From the NCBI GenBank assembly GCA_008638375.1, contig CM018036.1, positions 1,324,501-1,388,500 of the forward strand: a stretch of DNA of 64,000 nt, in the 5' to 3' direction. How positions within the stretch are numbered: the first letter of the stretch is position 1; each line of letters opens with the position of its first letter. Source of the DNA: Nyssa sinensis. Its lineage: Eukaryota; Streptophyta; Magnoliopsida; Cornales; Nyssaceae. Positions 54,601-62,406 of the stretch are shown here, piece after piece. Below the pieces are notes generated by a model. It was not told the origin of the DNA. It saw only the letters and a program-made list of their open reading frames with translations, and searched no databases. Both the position numbers and the translations under genes were made by a program.

Positions 54601-55555
54601 CTAACCAACAAAAACTTTCAAATTAATCCACAAAATATTCAAGCATAAAAAGTCACATATAATTAGTTTGCAGTGCATCTCCTTTGGAGACATTCATGAG
54701 GACAGCCCCATGGCATTCTACATATCAAGTTTAAGTTAAAAATATATGCCATTGAGTAAAATCCTCACAAATTGACGTTAAAAACTCTAAATTTTGTCAT
54801 TCAAGAAAGCTAAAAATGCTCACATACCAGGATCTATGGTGAACCTCCTATTTTCCTTAATAGTTTCATTTTACAATATAAAATTTATTTAAAATTGCAT
54901 TCGAAGTGTAACAAGACCATTCAAATTCAAATGGATGACCGAGCACACCCTGAGTGAATTAAGAAGTAAATGTTTGTATCTGTGTAAGAGATAAGATAGA
55001 ACCATAAAACTACATAAATTGGCTTACCCCAATAAAAAAGGTGCCAAATCAACAGCTCGAGAGAAGGCAAGACAGGCAATCTCATGGAGGTTCAAGCCCC
55101 TTCCACTTCTAACATAAAAATCAATAACACTAACAACTTCAGCATTATCCAAATTGTCAGTTTGTTGAAGGAATTTGTCTTCTTCAAAATCCACCATGGT
55201 ATCAGCAGAATTGGACCTCAAATTGGGAACTAATCGAAGTAGAGCCACAGTCTTGTCCACAATCTTCTGTGCTATTGGATGAAAACATCCCACTATGGGG
55301 ATTGTAAAATTCGGGTGAAGAAACAGCTCTGCCACTGAATTCACCACTTCATCTTCTGTCAACATGTGTCCCTGCACAATCCCATATGCATCATATATAT
55401 GAGAAAATATTTATATTTTCTCTTCTCTTTTAGTATGAGCAGACTTGTACCTTTTCTAAGAGCGAAGTAAAGCGCGGAACGCCTGAGAGCTTGGGACACC
55501 GAAAAAGAAACCTCTTGAGCTCGGATTCAAGACAAAAACTACCGTCAATAGCCAT
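160..55555 (-). CDS. MDN1: Midasin (MDN1/REA1), giant AAA+ ATPase of 60S ribosome biogenesis; 65 exons, 3' part outside window
   Basis: Dynein-like ATPase that acts in the nucleolus and nucleoplasm. It pulls assembly factors (family knowledge: Rsa4/NLE and Ytm1/WDR12-type MIDO proteins) off pre-60S particles. Seen here: a start at 55555-55553 followed by 65 exons joined in phase, giving 4,213 codons after discounting seven one-base insertions. Plant midasins are about 5,400 residues, so roughly the last fifth (acidic region and MIDAS domain) lies beyond position 1. Six AAA modules appear in order, each with a Walker A loop: [48 protein letters not shown]. All introns but one are GT-AG. Exon coordinates are in the module entries below. 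The gene is head-to-head with threonine synthase. The frameshifts are all +1 and look like sequence errors, so I treat this as a functional gene. Confidence 0.97.
2439..2578 (-). other. MDN1 intron 60 with homopolymer acceptor tract
   Basis: On the gene strand the intron ends in a run of 23 C, then AACCC, 18 A and AG. This acceptor is needed to reach the conserved start of exon 61 ([20 protein letters not shown]). Poly(C) could serve as the pyrimidine tract, but an A run directly before the AG is unusual. The homopolymer lengths are not reliable. Confidence 0.6.
3073..3179 (-). other. MDN1 intron 58, GC-AG type
   Basis: The exon 58 frame ([20 protein letters not shown]) and exon 59 frame ([18 protein letters not shown]) join in phase only if the donor is AAAG|GCATGT. 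That makes the serine of QSTVQSLEEF. The nearest GT, 8 nt upstream, leaves phase 0 and puts exon 59 out of frame. Confidence 0.75.
4590..4660 (-). mobile_element. Au-type SINE fragment
   Basis: The plus strand reads AGTGCACGAAGCCCCCGC, then GGTCTGGGAAAGGTGG, matching the conserved core of the angiosperm Au SINE family (GTGCACGAGGCTCCCGC...GGTCTGGGGAGGG). It is truncated and lies in intron 55 of MDN1 (4357-4880). Confidence 0.6.
8135..8945 (-). mobile_element. 5'-truncated L1-type LINE (zf-RVT 3' end)
   Basis: The minus strand encodes, across several frames, the C-terminal end of a plant L1 ORF2. Recognisable parts are a zf-RVT zinc-finger-like [18 protein letters not shown], then [17 protein letters not shown] and [11 protein letters not shown]. 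It ends in an A-rich tail near 8135-8155. Frameshifts show it is dead. It lies in MDN1 intron 46 (7664-10470), in the same orientation as the gene. Confidence 0.85.
8950..10250. other. Intron 46 remainder, no gene
   Basis: Unassigned intronic sequence between the LINE fragment and exon 46. The short reading frames around 9170-9510 occur on both strands and match nothing I recognise. GC content near 9170-9480 is higher than in the surrounding intron, so this may be an old unclassified insertion. Confidence 0.4.
10255..10400 (-). repeat. tRNA-derived SINE-like remnant (B-box)
   Basis: The minus strand contains GGTTCGAGTCC (reverse complement of 10311-10321), a good RNA polymerase III B-box. 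No convincing A-box or clover-leaf surrounds it. Probably a SINE remnant rather than a tRNA gene. Confidence 0.4.
11482..11539 (-). repeat. 29-bp tandem duplication spanning the exon 45 donor
   Basis: Two perfect 29-bp copies, 11482-11510 and 11511-11539. The copy next to the exon contains the last codons of exon 45 (ELEIE) and the donor GAG|GTATC. The second copy supplies an identical donor 29 nt further into the intron, with exon ends at 11528 or 11499. Confidence 0.9.
16080..16450. mobile_element. Possible small inverted-repeat (MITE-like) element
   Basis: The left part (GTGGATCATTATGG...GGAACGG) and the reverse complement of the right part (CACGGATTATTAGCG...GGAACGC) resemble each other weakly. 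The internal GGTACGTTAGGGGT is duplicated in tandem. It lies in intron 36 (15291-16834). No clear target duplication was found. Confidence 0.3.
17230..17244. repeat. G homopolymer tract
   Basis: About 15 consecutive G after a short GA run in intron 34, close to the exon 34 donor. Confidence 0.8.
17273..19814 (-). CDS. MDN1: MDN1 exons 33-34: AAA6 module and start of linker
   Basis: Two long uninterrupted exons, 18922-19814 (297 codons) and 17273-18778 (502 codons). Walker A is [19 protein letters not shown], followed by [20 protein letters not shown]. The Walker B position reads [18 protein letters not shown], split across the 33/34 junction, with no acidic pair; this degeneracy is typical of the last midasin AAA module. 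The arginine-finger region is [20 protein letters not shown]. From about residue 60 of exon 34 the sequence passes into the helical linker. Both exons are free of frameshifts. Confidence 0.96.
19916..26049 (-). CDS. MDN1: MDN1 exons 25-32: AAA5 module
   Basis: Exons: 25976-26049, 23092-23239, 21367-21465, 21100-21200, 20903-20992, 20754-20819, 20237-20401, 19916-20123. Exon 26 carries [13 protein letters not shown] and [10 protein letters not shown]. Exon 27 has [20 protein letters not shown]. Exon 28 has Walker [19 protein letters not shown]. Exon 29 has [15 protein letters not shown]. Exon 30 has Walker [17 protein letters not shown]. Exon 31 has sensor [20 protein letters not shown]. Every junction is in phase without correction. 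Intron 25 contains the phytochelatin-synthase-bearing MULE. Confidence 0.95.
20560..20705 (-). mobile_element. Au-like SINE in intron 30
   Basis: The plus strand shows GGATCTGGGTGGGGTATGCA, then GACTCGAACCCACG, i.e. a B-box (GGTTCGAGTC) on the minus strand in the arrangement typical of tRNA-derived Au SINEs. It makes up much of the 352-bp intron 20402-20753. Confidence 0.55.
21466..23091 (-). other. MDN1 intron 26, no gene
   Basis: AT-rich intron between exons 27 and 26. A short reading frame near 21815-21870 ([12 protein letters not shown]) has an acceptor-like AG but is not needed and not family-like. Otherwise nothing recognised. Confidence 0.6.
23501..23532. repeat. (GA)n microsatellite
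   Basis: About 16 GA units in intron 25. Confidence 0.95.
24227..24270. repeat. (AT)n(AC)n microsatellite inside the MULE
   Basis: Alternating AT passes into AC units in the interior of the element. Confidence 0.9.
24308..24745 (-). pseudogene. Captured phytochelatin synthase N-terminal fragment
   Basis: A 145-codon frame starting [19 protein letters not shown] matches the N-terminus of plant phytochelatin synthase (peptidase C83 domain; makes heavy-metal-binding phytochelatins from glutathione) over about 115 residues, to [10 protein letters not shown]. The nucleophile Cys56 is at the family position (SEPAYC), but the next residue is V where the family has G. After residue ~115 (24401) similarity stops in a GTACGG, which may be a former intron donor. 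The catalytic His and Asp regions and the Cys-rich C-terminus are absent, so no enzyme can be made. Same strand as MDN1. A truncated transcript or protein, or antisense/siRNA effects on the parent gene, are conceivable but unproven. Confidence 0.88.
26502..26627. repeat. 63-bp tandem duplication
   Basis: Copies at 26502-26564 and 26565-26627, both beginning AAAATTGCCAACA and ending ATTCTCTGT, with only a few differences. In MDN1 intron 24. Confidence 0.85.
26745..27135. repeat. Direct repeat, ~262-bp spacing
   Basis: A ~100-bp segment from GTTTGCACTTACCTCC to TTTAACAAAACAA occurs near 26765 and again near 27028, each preceded by a C homopolymer and TTCTTCTCTCCT. Part of a segmentally duplicated LINE tail. 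Confidence 0.8.
26900..27283 (+). mobile_element. LINE ORF2 3'-end fragment, plus strand
   Basis: The plus strand encodes remnants of the zf-RVT tail ([22 protein letters not shown], then after a stop [12 protein letters not shown]), typical of the L1 3' end. A partial second copy is at 26925-27000. It meets the next LINE tail-to-tail at ~27284. Confidence 0.65.
27284..29990 (-). mobile_element. Internally deleted L1-type LINE (ORF1 fused to 3' ORF2)
   Basis: Minus strand, 5' to 3'. First comes ORF1 sequence with a DUF4283-like region ([16 protein letters not shown] near 29830; [29 protein letters not shown]). Then, from ~28990, the reverse transcriptase palm with catalytic [22 protein letters not shown] and [15 protein letters not shown] follows. 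Then a linker ([17 protein letters not shown]) and the zf-RVT end ([38 protein letters not shown]). It ends in a poly(A) tail (T run 27284-27300, plus strand). The endonuclease and the first half of RT are missing. Frameshifts make it non-autonomous. In MDN1 intron 24. Confidence 0.9.
27836..27855. repeat. 20-nt G homopolymer
   Basis: Interrupts the LINE ORF2 frame; on the LINE strand it is a C run encoding prolines. Confidence 0.85.
30025..30300 (-). mobile_element. Short LINE 3' tail
   Basis: A plus-strand T run near 30030 starts a segment similar to the tail at 27300-27520 (GTCTTTTTGGCCCAAAAAAA versus CTCTTCGGCCCAAAAAAATA). A strongly 5'-truncated L1 copy on the minus strand. Confidence 0.6.
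30301..30940. other. Intron 24 filler, no gene
   Basis: AT-rich intronic sequence with nothing recognised. Confidence 0.5.
30945..32080 (-). mobile_element. Degenerate LINE 3' part
   Basis: The minus strand retains [31 protein letters not shown] and further upstream scraps of the zf-RVT/RNaseH-proximal end (WKGYLEDKG), interrupted by a 19-nt C run at 31445-31463. Many frameshifts; older than the neighbouring copies. Confidence 0.6.
32090..33540. other. Intron 24, proximal part, no gene
   Basis: AT-rich sequence next to the exon 24 donor. Short frames on both strands have no family resemblance. Confidence 0.5.
33546..37306 (-). CDS. MDN1: MDN1 exons 18-24: AAA4 module
   Basis: Exons: 37239-37306, 36957-37152, 36702-36806, 36296-36601, 34605-34798, 34457-34511, 33546-33697. 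Walker A ([17 protein letters not shown]) and [11 protein letters not shown] are in exon 19. Walker B ([19 protein letters not shown]) is in exon 21. Sensor and arginine finger ([21 protein letters not shown]) are in exon 22. Exon 24 reads [20 protein letters not shown] and later [18 protein letters not shown]. The two parts are in different frames because of an extra base in the AAA run at 33608-33610 (plus strand). The following intron 24 is 7.5 kb of LINE and repeat sequence. Confidence 0.94.
34799..36055. other. Intron 21, no gene
   Basis: AT-rich intronic sequence up to the Au SINE. Nothing recognised. Confidence 0.5.
36056..36215 (-). mobile_element. Au SINE
   Basis: The plus strand reads AGTGCACGAGGATGCCGCCA, TGCTGGGTCTGGGAAGGGTT, then ACTTTACCCCAGCAAGCGGA and CACAATGGAGCAACTTTTAC, the order of motifs in the angiosperm Au SINE. 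The best-preserved of the SINEs here; in MDN1 intron 21. Confidence 0.75.
37840..38470 (+). mobile_element. LINE 3' fragment, plus strand
   Basis: Plus-strand pieces read [20 protein letters not shown] and, in another frame, [20 protein letters not shown], then [15 protein letters not shown]: the zf-RVT end of an L1 ORF2, opposite in orientation to MDN1. An 18-nt G run (38347-38364) and a C run (38417-38429) sit in its tail. In intron 17. Confidence 0.8.
38993..39863 (-). mobile_element. TRIM retrotransposon array with four LTRs
   Basis: Four LTR copies in tandem at 38993-39146, 39264-39426, 39543-~39633 (truncated) and 39726-39863. On the element strand the LTR runs TGTGATACTC...GTTACA. Each is followed 3-4 nt later by a primer-binding site TGGTATCAGAGCC (complements of 39247-39259 and 39709-39721; mutated in the middle copy), matching the initiator-Met tRNA 3' end. 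A ~115-bp internal domain and a polypurine tract AAAGGGGGGAGAA precede the next LTR. The whole is flanked by a 5-bp duplication ATAAT (38988-38992, 39864-39868). There is no coding capacity. In MDN1 intron 17. Confidence 0.9.
40231..41149 (-). CDS. MDN1: MDN1 exon 17 (3' part): AAA3 module
   Basis: A complete AAA unit inside one long exon. Walker A is [18 protein letters not shown], followed by [11 protein letters not shown]. Walker B is [20 protein letters not shown]. The sensor region is [14 protein letters not shown] with arginine finger [13 protein letters not shown], and the C-terminal helical part is [18 protein letters not shown]. All catalytic motifs look intact. The exon ends at a GT donor after YKQ (40231). 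The next exon lies 2.9 kb away, across an intron with LINE and TRIM insertions. Confidence 0.95.
41150..42511 (-). CDS. MDN1: MDN1 exons 15-17 (5' part): AAA2 module
   Basis: Exons 42335-42511, 42093-42218 and the first ~830 nt of exon 17 (40231-41983). Walker A is [18 protein letters not shown] in exon 15. Exon 16 carries [16 protein letters not shown]. Exon 17 has Walker B as [15 protein letters not shown] and a sensor/arginine-finger stretch as [21 protein letters not shown] run of five A at 41805-41809 (plus strand) carries one base too many, splitting LLKAWEKF from [10 protein letters not shown]. Removing one base restores a 584-codon exon ending in phase 0. A K/R-rich insert ([13 protein letters not shown]) may act as a nuclear signal (inference). 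Confidence 0.93.
42558..42830 (+). mobile_element. Small TRIM retrotransposon filling intron 14
   Basis: Direct LTRs of 73-74 bp at 42558-42630 and 42757-42830 (TGTTA...TTTCACA). TGGTATCAGAGC (42631-42642, initiator-Met tRNA primer-binding site) abuts the 5' LTR and GTGAGGGGACA (purine tract) precedes the 3' LTR. The flanks CATAT and CATAA fit a 5-bp target duplication with one change. The internal domain contains a direct repeat of TGTTGGCTCAGTCTGGCC. At 273 bp it makes up three quarters of MDN1 intron 14. Confidence 0.9.
42875..49683 (-). CDS. MDN1: MDN1 exons 6-14: AAA1 module
   Basis: Exons: 49514-49683, 45394-45503, 45194-45313, 44444-44523, 43666-43788, 43428-43512, 43248-43344, 43014-43148, 42875-42932. 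Exon 6 holds Walker A ([18 protein letters not shown]). Exon 8 holds the Walker B region as [14 protein letters not shown], lacking the usual DE pair. Exon 9 has an apparent extra base near 44483-44484: the frame ...FQLFST must shift to [13 protein letters not shown] to join exon 10 ([12 protein letters not shown]). Exon 14 has an extra base at 42923 in front of [13 protein letters not shown]. Intron 6 (45504-49513) contains a LINE, and intron 14 (42512-42874) is mostly a TRIM. Confidence 0.9.
43525..43620 (+). repeat. Possible short SINE with poly(A) tail
   Basis: A B-box-like GGATTCAAGTCC near 43552 is followed 60 nt later by CTACCTATC and an A12 tail. In intron 10. No A-box was identified. 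Confidence 0.35.
47074..47259 (+). repeat. 93-bp tandem duplication within the LINE
   Basis: Copies 47074-47166 and 47167-47259, both GTGGCAGGCTAA...CCTTCCGACTTACT, differing at a few positions. It duplicates the RT segment [10 protein letters not shown]. Confidence 0.92.
47399..47428. repeat. (GA)n microsatellite in the LINE
   Basis: About 14 GA units interrupt the LINE ORF2 remnant. Confidence 0.9.
48604..48688. repeat. Compound microsatellite (CA)(GT)(AT)(AG)
   Basis: Consecutive CA, GT, TA and GA runs in intron 6. The CA and GT blocks can pair as a hairpin. Confidence 0.9.
49950..55555 (-). CDS. MDN1: MDN1 exons 1-5: N-terminal domain
   Basis: Exons: 55451-55555 (35 codons, begins [17 protein letters not shown]), 55028-55371, 52272-52356, 50203-50477, 49950-50090. 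They join in phase 0, 2, 0, 2, 2. Exon 3 carries the conserved plant midasin stretch [13 protein letters not shown]. Exon 4 ends after CG and exon 5 starts with A, completing the arginine of [16 protein letters not shown]. Introns 2 (52357-55027) and 3 (50478-52271) are long and filled with transposon debris. The start was chosen because it opens the only exon in phase with exon 2. An upstream in-frame ATG at 55621 would add 22 residues that do not resemble the family. Confidence 0.9.
50880..51760. other. Intron 3 AT-rich region with related ends
   Basis: The ends share GAAAATGGAAACGTTTCGG-like sequence (near 50945) and GAAACGGAAACATTTCGGCA (near 51718), in the same strand sense. This suggests an old insertion whose boundaries and class I cannot define. 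Confidence 0.3.
52800..52990 (+). mobile_element. Short LINE 3' tail, plus strand
   Basis: A plus-strand frame reads [17 protein letters not shown], then [14 protein letters not shown] with an A-rich end: the usual L1 3' tail. In intron 2. Confidence 0.6.
53148..53864. mobile_element. hAT-like non-autonomous DNA transposon
   Basis: Termini TAGGGCCAGCTTAAG and, reverse-complemented from the right, CAGGGTCAGTTTTAG form short inverted repeats of the hAT type. The flanks GTAATGGC (53140-53147) and GTGATAGC (53865-53872) fit an 8-bp target duplication with two transitions. No transposase. Contains a nested LINE-like tail at ~53578-53690. In MDN1 intron 2. Confidence 0.65.
53875..55027. other. Intron 2, 5' part, no gene
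   Basis: AT-rich intronic sequence with no recognisable coding or mobile signature. Confidence 0.5.
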
Positions 55556-56073
55556 TTGAACCTTGACAGAGTTCCTCCAAGTTACTGTTGATTTGTAAAC
55601 TTTTGTCACAACAAAAACCAAAAATAAAATTAAATAAAAAGGTTATGTTTTCAAGAACCCCCCGTAGAATCTAGTTTAGTCGGACTCAACCAGGGTTCAA
55701 ATAAAGCGATAGATAAAAAAATATTAAAAACTGCTAATTAATACAATTCGAGAAGGGAAAGAAAATCAAACTAAAATGAGGATGTTTGAACCAATTAATC
55801 AACAGAATTCAAGTGCGGCAATGATTACACACCTACTTAAAACCCTAAAAAGACTCTTCTAATATCGTTTATTAGGTTTGATTCTGTTTTTTGTTGCTGT
55901 GATGTTGGCTAAATAGTTGTGGCATTAATATAAAGGAGAAGAAATTGACAGATATATATTTAAAAACTGACCCAAATTTCTGTGGTTCTTAGATCAGCTA
56001 TCTCTCCCCGCACTCTCTTCCCTCTGTGTTTGAGGTCCGACGTGAAGTTTGCTCTGTTTCTTTTGTTCTCCTC

Positions 56074-56089
56074 TAGGGTTTAGGGTTTA
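56074..56089 (-). promoter_or_regulatory. Tandem telo-box upstream of MDN1
   Basis: The minus strand carries AAACCCTAAACCCTA about 520 bp upstream of the MDN1 start codon. A further AAACCCTAA is at ~55839-55847 on the plus strand. Telo-boxes (AAACCCTAA) are known to be enriched in plant promoters and leaders of ribosomal-protein and ribosome-assembly genes, which fits midasin. Function here is inferred. Confidence 0.6.
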
Positions 56090-56329
56090 ACACTTTAACT
56101 TCCTTCTTACACATAATATATTTATACGCGCACGTAGCCGCTATGTTCAAAAGCCGTCCGAGTCGGCGGGTCGGCGGCACGGCGTGGGGCGGGTTGGTCA
56201 TTAACATTTAAAAAAATAAAAAAAAAAATATATATATATATATATACACACACACTTGAGTTTAATTTTTGTAATTAATTTATAAATGGTTTCAATAATT
56301 TCATAAAATTACACATAAACTAAAATTGA

Positions 56330-57418
56330 CTAAGGTTGCAATTTGAACGAGTCACCTCGTGCTGGCCAATTTTTTAAAGATTTGAATTTTATTTTTAATA
56401 CTTTGAAATATATTTTGATAAAAGAATTCAAACTCGAATTAAATTACAATTAATATTGAGTTGAAGCAATAAAAACTCAAGCTTGAAATTAATATTTTAT
56501 ATATTATATATTATATTTTTTTATACCTTATTTATTCTCCATTAAATTAGTATAAATTTTTAATAAGAAATACTAATTTAAATTTTTATAATTTTAAAAG
56601 TTCATTGACTTTTAATATTTTTTTAAAATTAAATTATGTTGAAAGATTATTTTAATGATTTTTTGTTTATTTTAAAATAAAAAATTAAGATAAATTTTTA
56701 GAATTTTTAGTATATAATCAAAATAAAAAAAAAATTAGTAATTTATTGAAGAAATTCTAAATAAAATTTGAAAAGAAAAATTAATAATCAAGTTCGGATT
56801 TGCCTGTTTTAAAACTTTAATTACAATTGGACATGACTTAGTCTGAACTCGAATATTAGGGATGCAATTTGGGTGGCCCGAGTTTGGGTTAGGTTGGAGT
56901 TCGGGTTGAGTCATGTCCAACTTAACCTAAATTCTAAAATAGTCAACTAAAGTTGAGCTTGAATTCGACCTTGAATCTGAATAACACACCCAAGTTAAGA
57001 TTTATTAGAATATGATTTAACATGAGCACGGTCTGAATCGGATTATTGATTATAATAAATTATTGTTTATTTTCATATTTTGATTATACACTAAAAACTC
57101 AAATAATTTTTCTCAATTTTTTAAAATAATTCATTTAACATAATTTAATTAAAAAAATGTTAAAAATTAACAAGTTTTTGAAATTATAAATATTTAAATA
57201 GTAATTATTGTAAGAAATTTTTATCAATATAATAGAGAATAATTAGAGTATATAAAATATTAAATTCGAGTTTTTAAAATTTTTACTTAAATTCAATGTT
57301 AACTTAAATAAAACTTAAATTATTCTAAGTTCAATTCAAAATATAAAAAAATAAAATAAAATCTTAAAAAATTAGATGGAAATCGGATTGGGTTTAACCC
57401 GTTCAACTTACACCCCTA
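56330..57418. mobile_element. Long foldback (inverted-repeat) element
   Basis: Two imperfect inverted arms of about 500 bp (roughly 56330-56850 and 56897-57418) around a short spacer. The inner arms match as TTGGACATGACTTAG versus TTGGACATGACTCAA (reverse complement). Mid-arm, AGTATATAATCAAAAT matches AGTGTATAATCAAAAT. The outer ends pair as GCAATTTGAACGAG and GTAAGTTGAACGGG. No coding sequence. It lies between the divergent MDN1 and threonine synthase promoters. Confidence 0.75.
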
Positions 57419-57512
57419 TCCAACACGGCCCGGCCGCCCTAAAATTACCTCAATCCTAACAGGATGTTTTCTAAATATTTTATTTATTTTTATTTCAACT
57501 CACTAAACCTAG

Positions 57513-59177
<1,665 letters not shown>

Positions 59178-61924
59178 TAACCCTCGTATGAGCACTGTAA
59201 ATCTTTGCTCATAACTCAGTTTAGTTAGGGGTGTTGTCATCTCATGTGCTTTGTTGTTTTGCATTTGGTAGACTAGAAAGGACTGTATGTAAGGCATCAT
59301 TGCTATTTAGAGGAAGTTCATTTTCACCTAAGTATGTTTATCTTGAACAAGTTTTTGACATGCCGTCAAAGTGTTGACTAGCTTGCTTTGCTGAGTTGCT
59401 CAAACTTGCTGTTTCTTTTCTGTTTTTTTCCCACCTTCCAATAATAGTTGTGGATTGAGCTCAAAAGAATGACTTCTGATGGCTGCTCACTTTCAGCAAT
59501 CAAATTACCTTCGAAATTTTGAAACCAGTTTGCCACTTGCCAGTAGTTATCTATTTTTTGGAAGAAGATAATATTCATTTGTTGGTTGAGAAGCGTTTCT
59601 TGTATGCTCCCTACATTTATGTTATCAATTCCAGAATTTTGTTTGAAGTTAAACACCCACAAATGGGGGACTTAATCTTCAAGATTATTTTGTGTGCACC
59701 CTTGGTATCAATCACAAATGTTTTTTTGGAAAAAATCAAGTATATAACACTTATTTACTTCAAAACTCCAATTTGTCTTTTTTAATAGAGAAATCTACAA
59801 TCAAGGATAGGACAGGTTCGGGATTCCTTGATTCAGGTGAAGAAGCAATGTCACTCTCTGACTGCAATCTTTATGCATGATCTACTTCTAGTAGGCTATG
59901 AACTAGGTCAGAATCAGTATTGACAAGCCCATAAAAATACATATTGAGGTGAGGAAAAAGATCCCAGATTTTTTTGATAAGTAAAAAGCTACCAGATGTG
60001 CAATATCTACTGTGGATTGGAGATTAATAAAAGACTGAGTGGAGTCGAGTAGTGTTGGCTTCTTTCCCCATTCCAATGACATGGGAGATTGTTGTTCTCG
60101 TAAAAGCTTCCAAAACTGGGAAGATTTCCAGCTTCATATCTTTAGGCATGGCATTCTGATATCTTGTTACCTGGAAAAGGGTGTTTTCTCAATTTAGGAT
60201 TCTGGTTTGTTGGGAATAAGCATTGGACACTTTGTACGAGATCAGGTTCAAGAAATAAATTGATCACTATTCTGATACTTGCACTAGAGGGAAGGATAAT
60301 GCCCTCTGCAAATGAAAAATTTTCCCTTTCGCATGGCTGTCCTAATTGACGAGTTATTGCTGACTGTCACAATGTAGACATCGAGCATGCAGAGACCAAT
60401 GAGAATAATTTGATTACTTGAAGTGAAACAAAGTGTTGGGTTGGTTTTGAAATGCAGTTTCCAATGCCTATGGTTGGCATGCAGAGGATGCCACCTTGGT
60501 GTGATGGCTTATAATCTCACTTCTCAGGCTGTGATAGATGGTGGAATAAATCCTGTCAGCATCCAGATGCAGTGGGGTGTTGCTGCCCAGGCTCATCAAC
60601 AGCAGCAGGTTTTGCTTGTTTAGTCCAAGCTTGTTTGGTGGTTGCAGATGTGCTCATTCCATTTTCTGATGCATATCCCATTATTCTGGAACACTTGAGA
60701 AGGAAATCTAGACACTCCCGTGGTAGTGCTGCTCTTGAACTCTCTTCATTGAATGCTCCCATACAACTATCTGAAATGTTCTGTCGAAGCTGCTTTAACT
60801 TGTTATTGTGTTGAGTATATAATGTATAGCAATAGTAAAAAACTGTCAATTCATTTCATGTAGCATGTTTTTTCTCCACCTAGTTCATGCCAAAATCTTA
60901 TATCATTATTTATCTTTAAAACCCCTAGTGCCTTCATTATCATAATTTTTTTCATTGTTGCTGTTAAGGAAGCTTTTTGGTGCTGCCATTCTTTTCCAGC
61001 CTATCAAGTATGTATTTGCCGACTGTTTTTGACAAGCTTTATTAAGGAAGATGACACCTTTTATGCAAACATGTTCTGGTGAGTGGACTTTGAAGCTCCC
61101 CTCTTGATTCAATGAAAAGTTATTTATTGGTCTCTGTGTATTGCACCGAGACTAATAAGCATAGACACTGTGAATAACAGTAATATACCCAAGACCAATG
61201 AATAACAGCTCGACTGGGATAGCTTAAATATTATTCCGTATCTATTTGGATGGATCAATTTTGAAGTGTGGAAGAACTCAATGTTGTCTACTGCTACTGA
61301 ACCTATACAGCAATAAGGGTGTAAAAAATATAGACGGTATGGGCTTGTGGGCAATGTTTTGTAACAAAGTGTTGGGTTGGTCTTCTAATCTCCTTTCAAT
61401 AATCAATAAGGCAACATGACAACTATGAAATTCCTCCTGATTAGTGTGTAAATCAATTCCTCAATTACGTTTTGGGACCAAACATTACTTAGGAAAAAAG
61501 TCTAGCATTCAAGAGAGCCTTCACATAGGAGGGATTCAAAATGAATAGAAATTTTACAACTTATTTTGGGAATTTTTCAAATTTTCATTTTTAACATTAA
61601 TCAAGTGTCACAATATTTCGATTACATGGATTATTACAGACTTAGATTTACTAGTATGTTTGATTTAGTTTAATAAATTTTAAAACTAGTATTTTCAAGT
61701 TTTAAACTGATTTATATGTTAAATTAAGTGTTTAATTCAACTTATAAATCGTATTTTTAAATATTACAATGAGCTTCAAATTAGTGTTTTAACTATATTT
61801 TTTAGTCACTCATATGAAATTAAAAAAAAAAGTGACTTCCAATCAACCATTTTTATAAAAGTAAAAGAAATAAAAATAATAGAATTTACAATTAATAATT
61901 ATGTGATGAATAATTTCTTATTTA

Positions 61925-62195
61925 TCATACATTAAACGGGAAGAGAAAAATTAGACGGTTTCATTAAATAATTTATTGCCTCCCATCCATTAAACAGGAA
62001 AAGGAAAAGGAAAAGGAAAATCACATCTCGGCTGTTCCGTTGAATAATTTCTTGCTTGCCGTAAATCATACGTTAAACGGGATAAGGAAAACGACATTTT
62101 TCTTGCCGTAAACCATACATTAAACGGGAAAAGGAAAACGACAAAGACCGTGTCGCGCGGATTTTTTTATAATTTCTTGCATGCCATACATTACC
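61925..62195. repeat. Degenerate direct repeats upstream of APM1
   Basis: Four imperfect copies containing (C)ATACATTAAACGGGAAAAGG and variants (near 61928, 61985, 62078 and 62117) alternate with AATAATTT(A/C)TTGC(C/T)TGCC-like blocks. They end ~210 bp before the APM1 start, so they may lie in its promoter. Confidence 0.7.
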
Positions 62196-62365
62196 GATGG
62201 AGAACTCAGATACAAACAATGGAGTAGCAATCTGAAGTTAAGGCCGATGAGTAACTGCCAACAACGGTTTTTCACTTGTCAAAGTAGGCGGCTCCGAAAG
62301 AAACTGATAAAGGAGAAGTTGCAAACTCCTCATCAGTGCTTGGACTCCACTCCACTCCACTCCAC

Positions 62366-62391
62366 TGAGAGAGAGAGAGAGAGAGAGGAAA
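62366..62391 (+). repeat. GA-rich leader repeat of APM1
   Basis: (GA)n run after a CCACT repeat, in the probable 5' UTR 16 nt before the start codon. Confidence 0.85.
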
Positions 62392-62406
62392 GAGAGGGCG
62401 AGAGAC

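Larger units (their letters stand above)
59178..62406. other. Intergenic region between threonine synthase and APM1
   Basis: The threonine synthase 3' UTR probably occupies the first few hundred bases. No intact gene is visible. 60420-60830 is less AT-rich, with broken frames on both strands (e.g. GINPVSIQMQWGVAAQAHQQ) that I cannot assign; it may be a decayed gene fragment. 61560-61920 is very AT-rich. Repeats begin at ~61925. Confidence 0.5.

Noticed and set aside
160..55555. MDN1 as a pseudogene
   Set aside because: All lesions are +1 insertions, splice sites and all AAA motifs are conserved, and exons of 893 and 1506 nt are intact.
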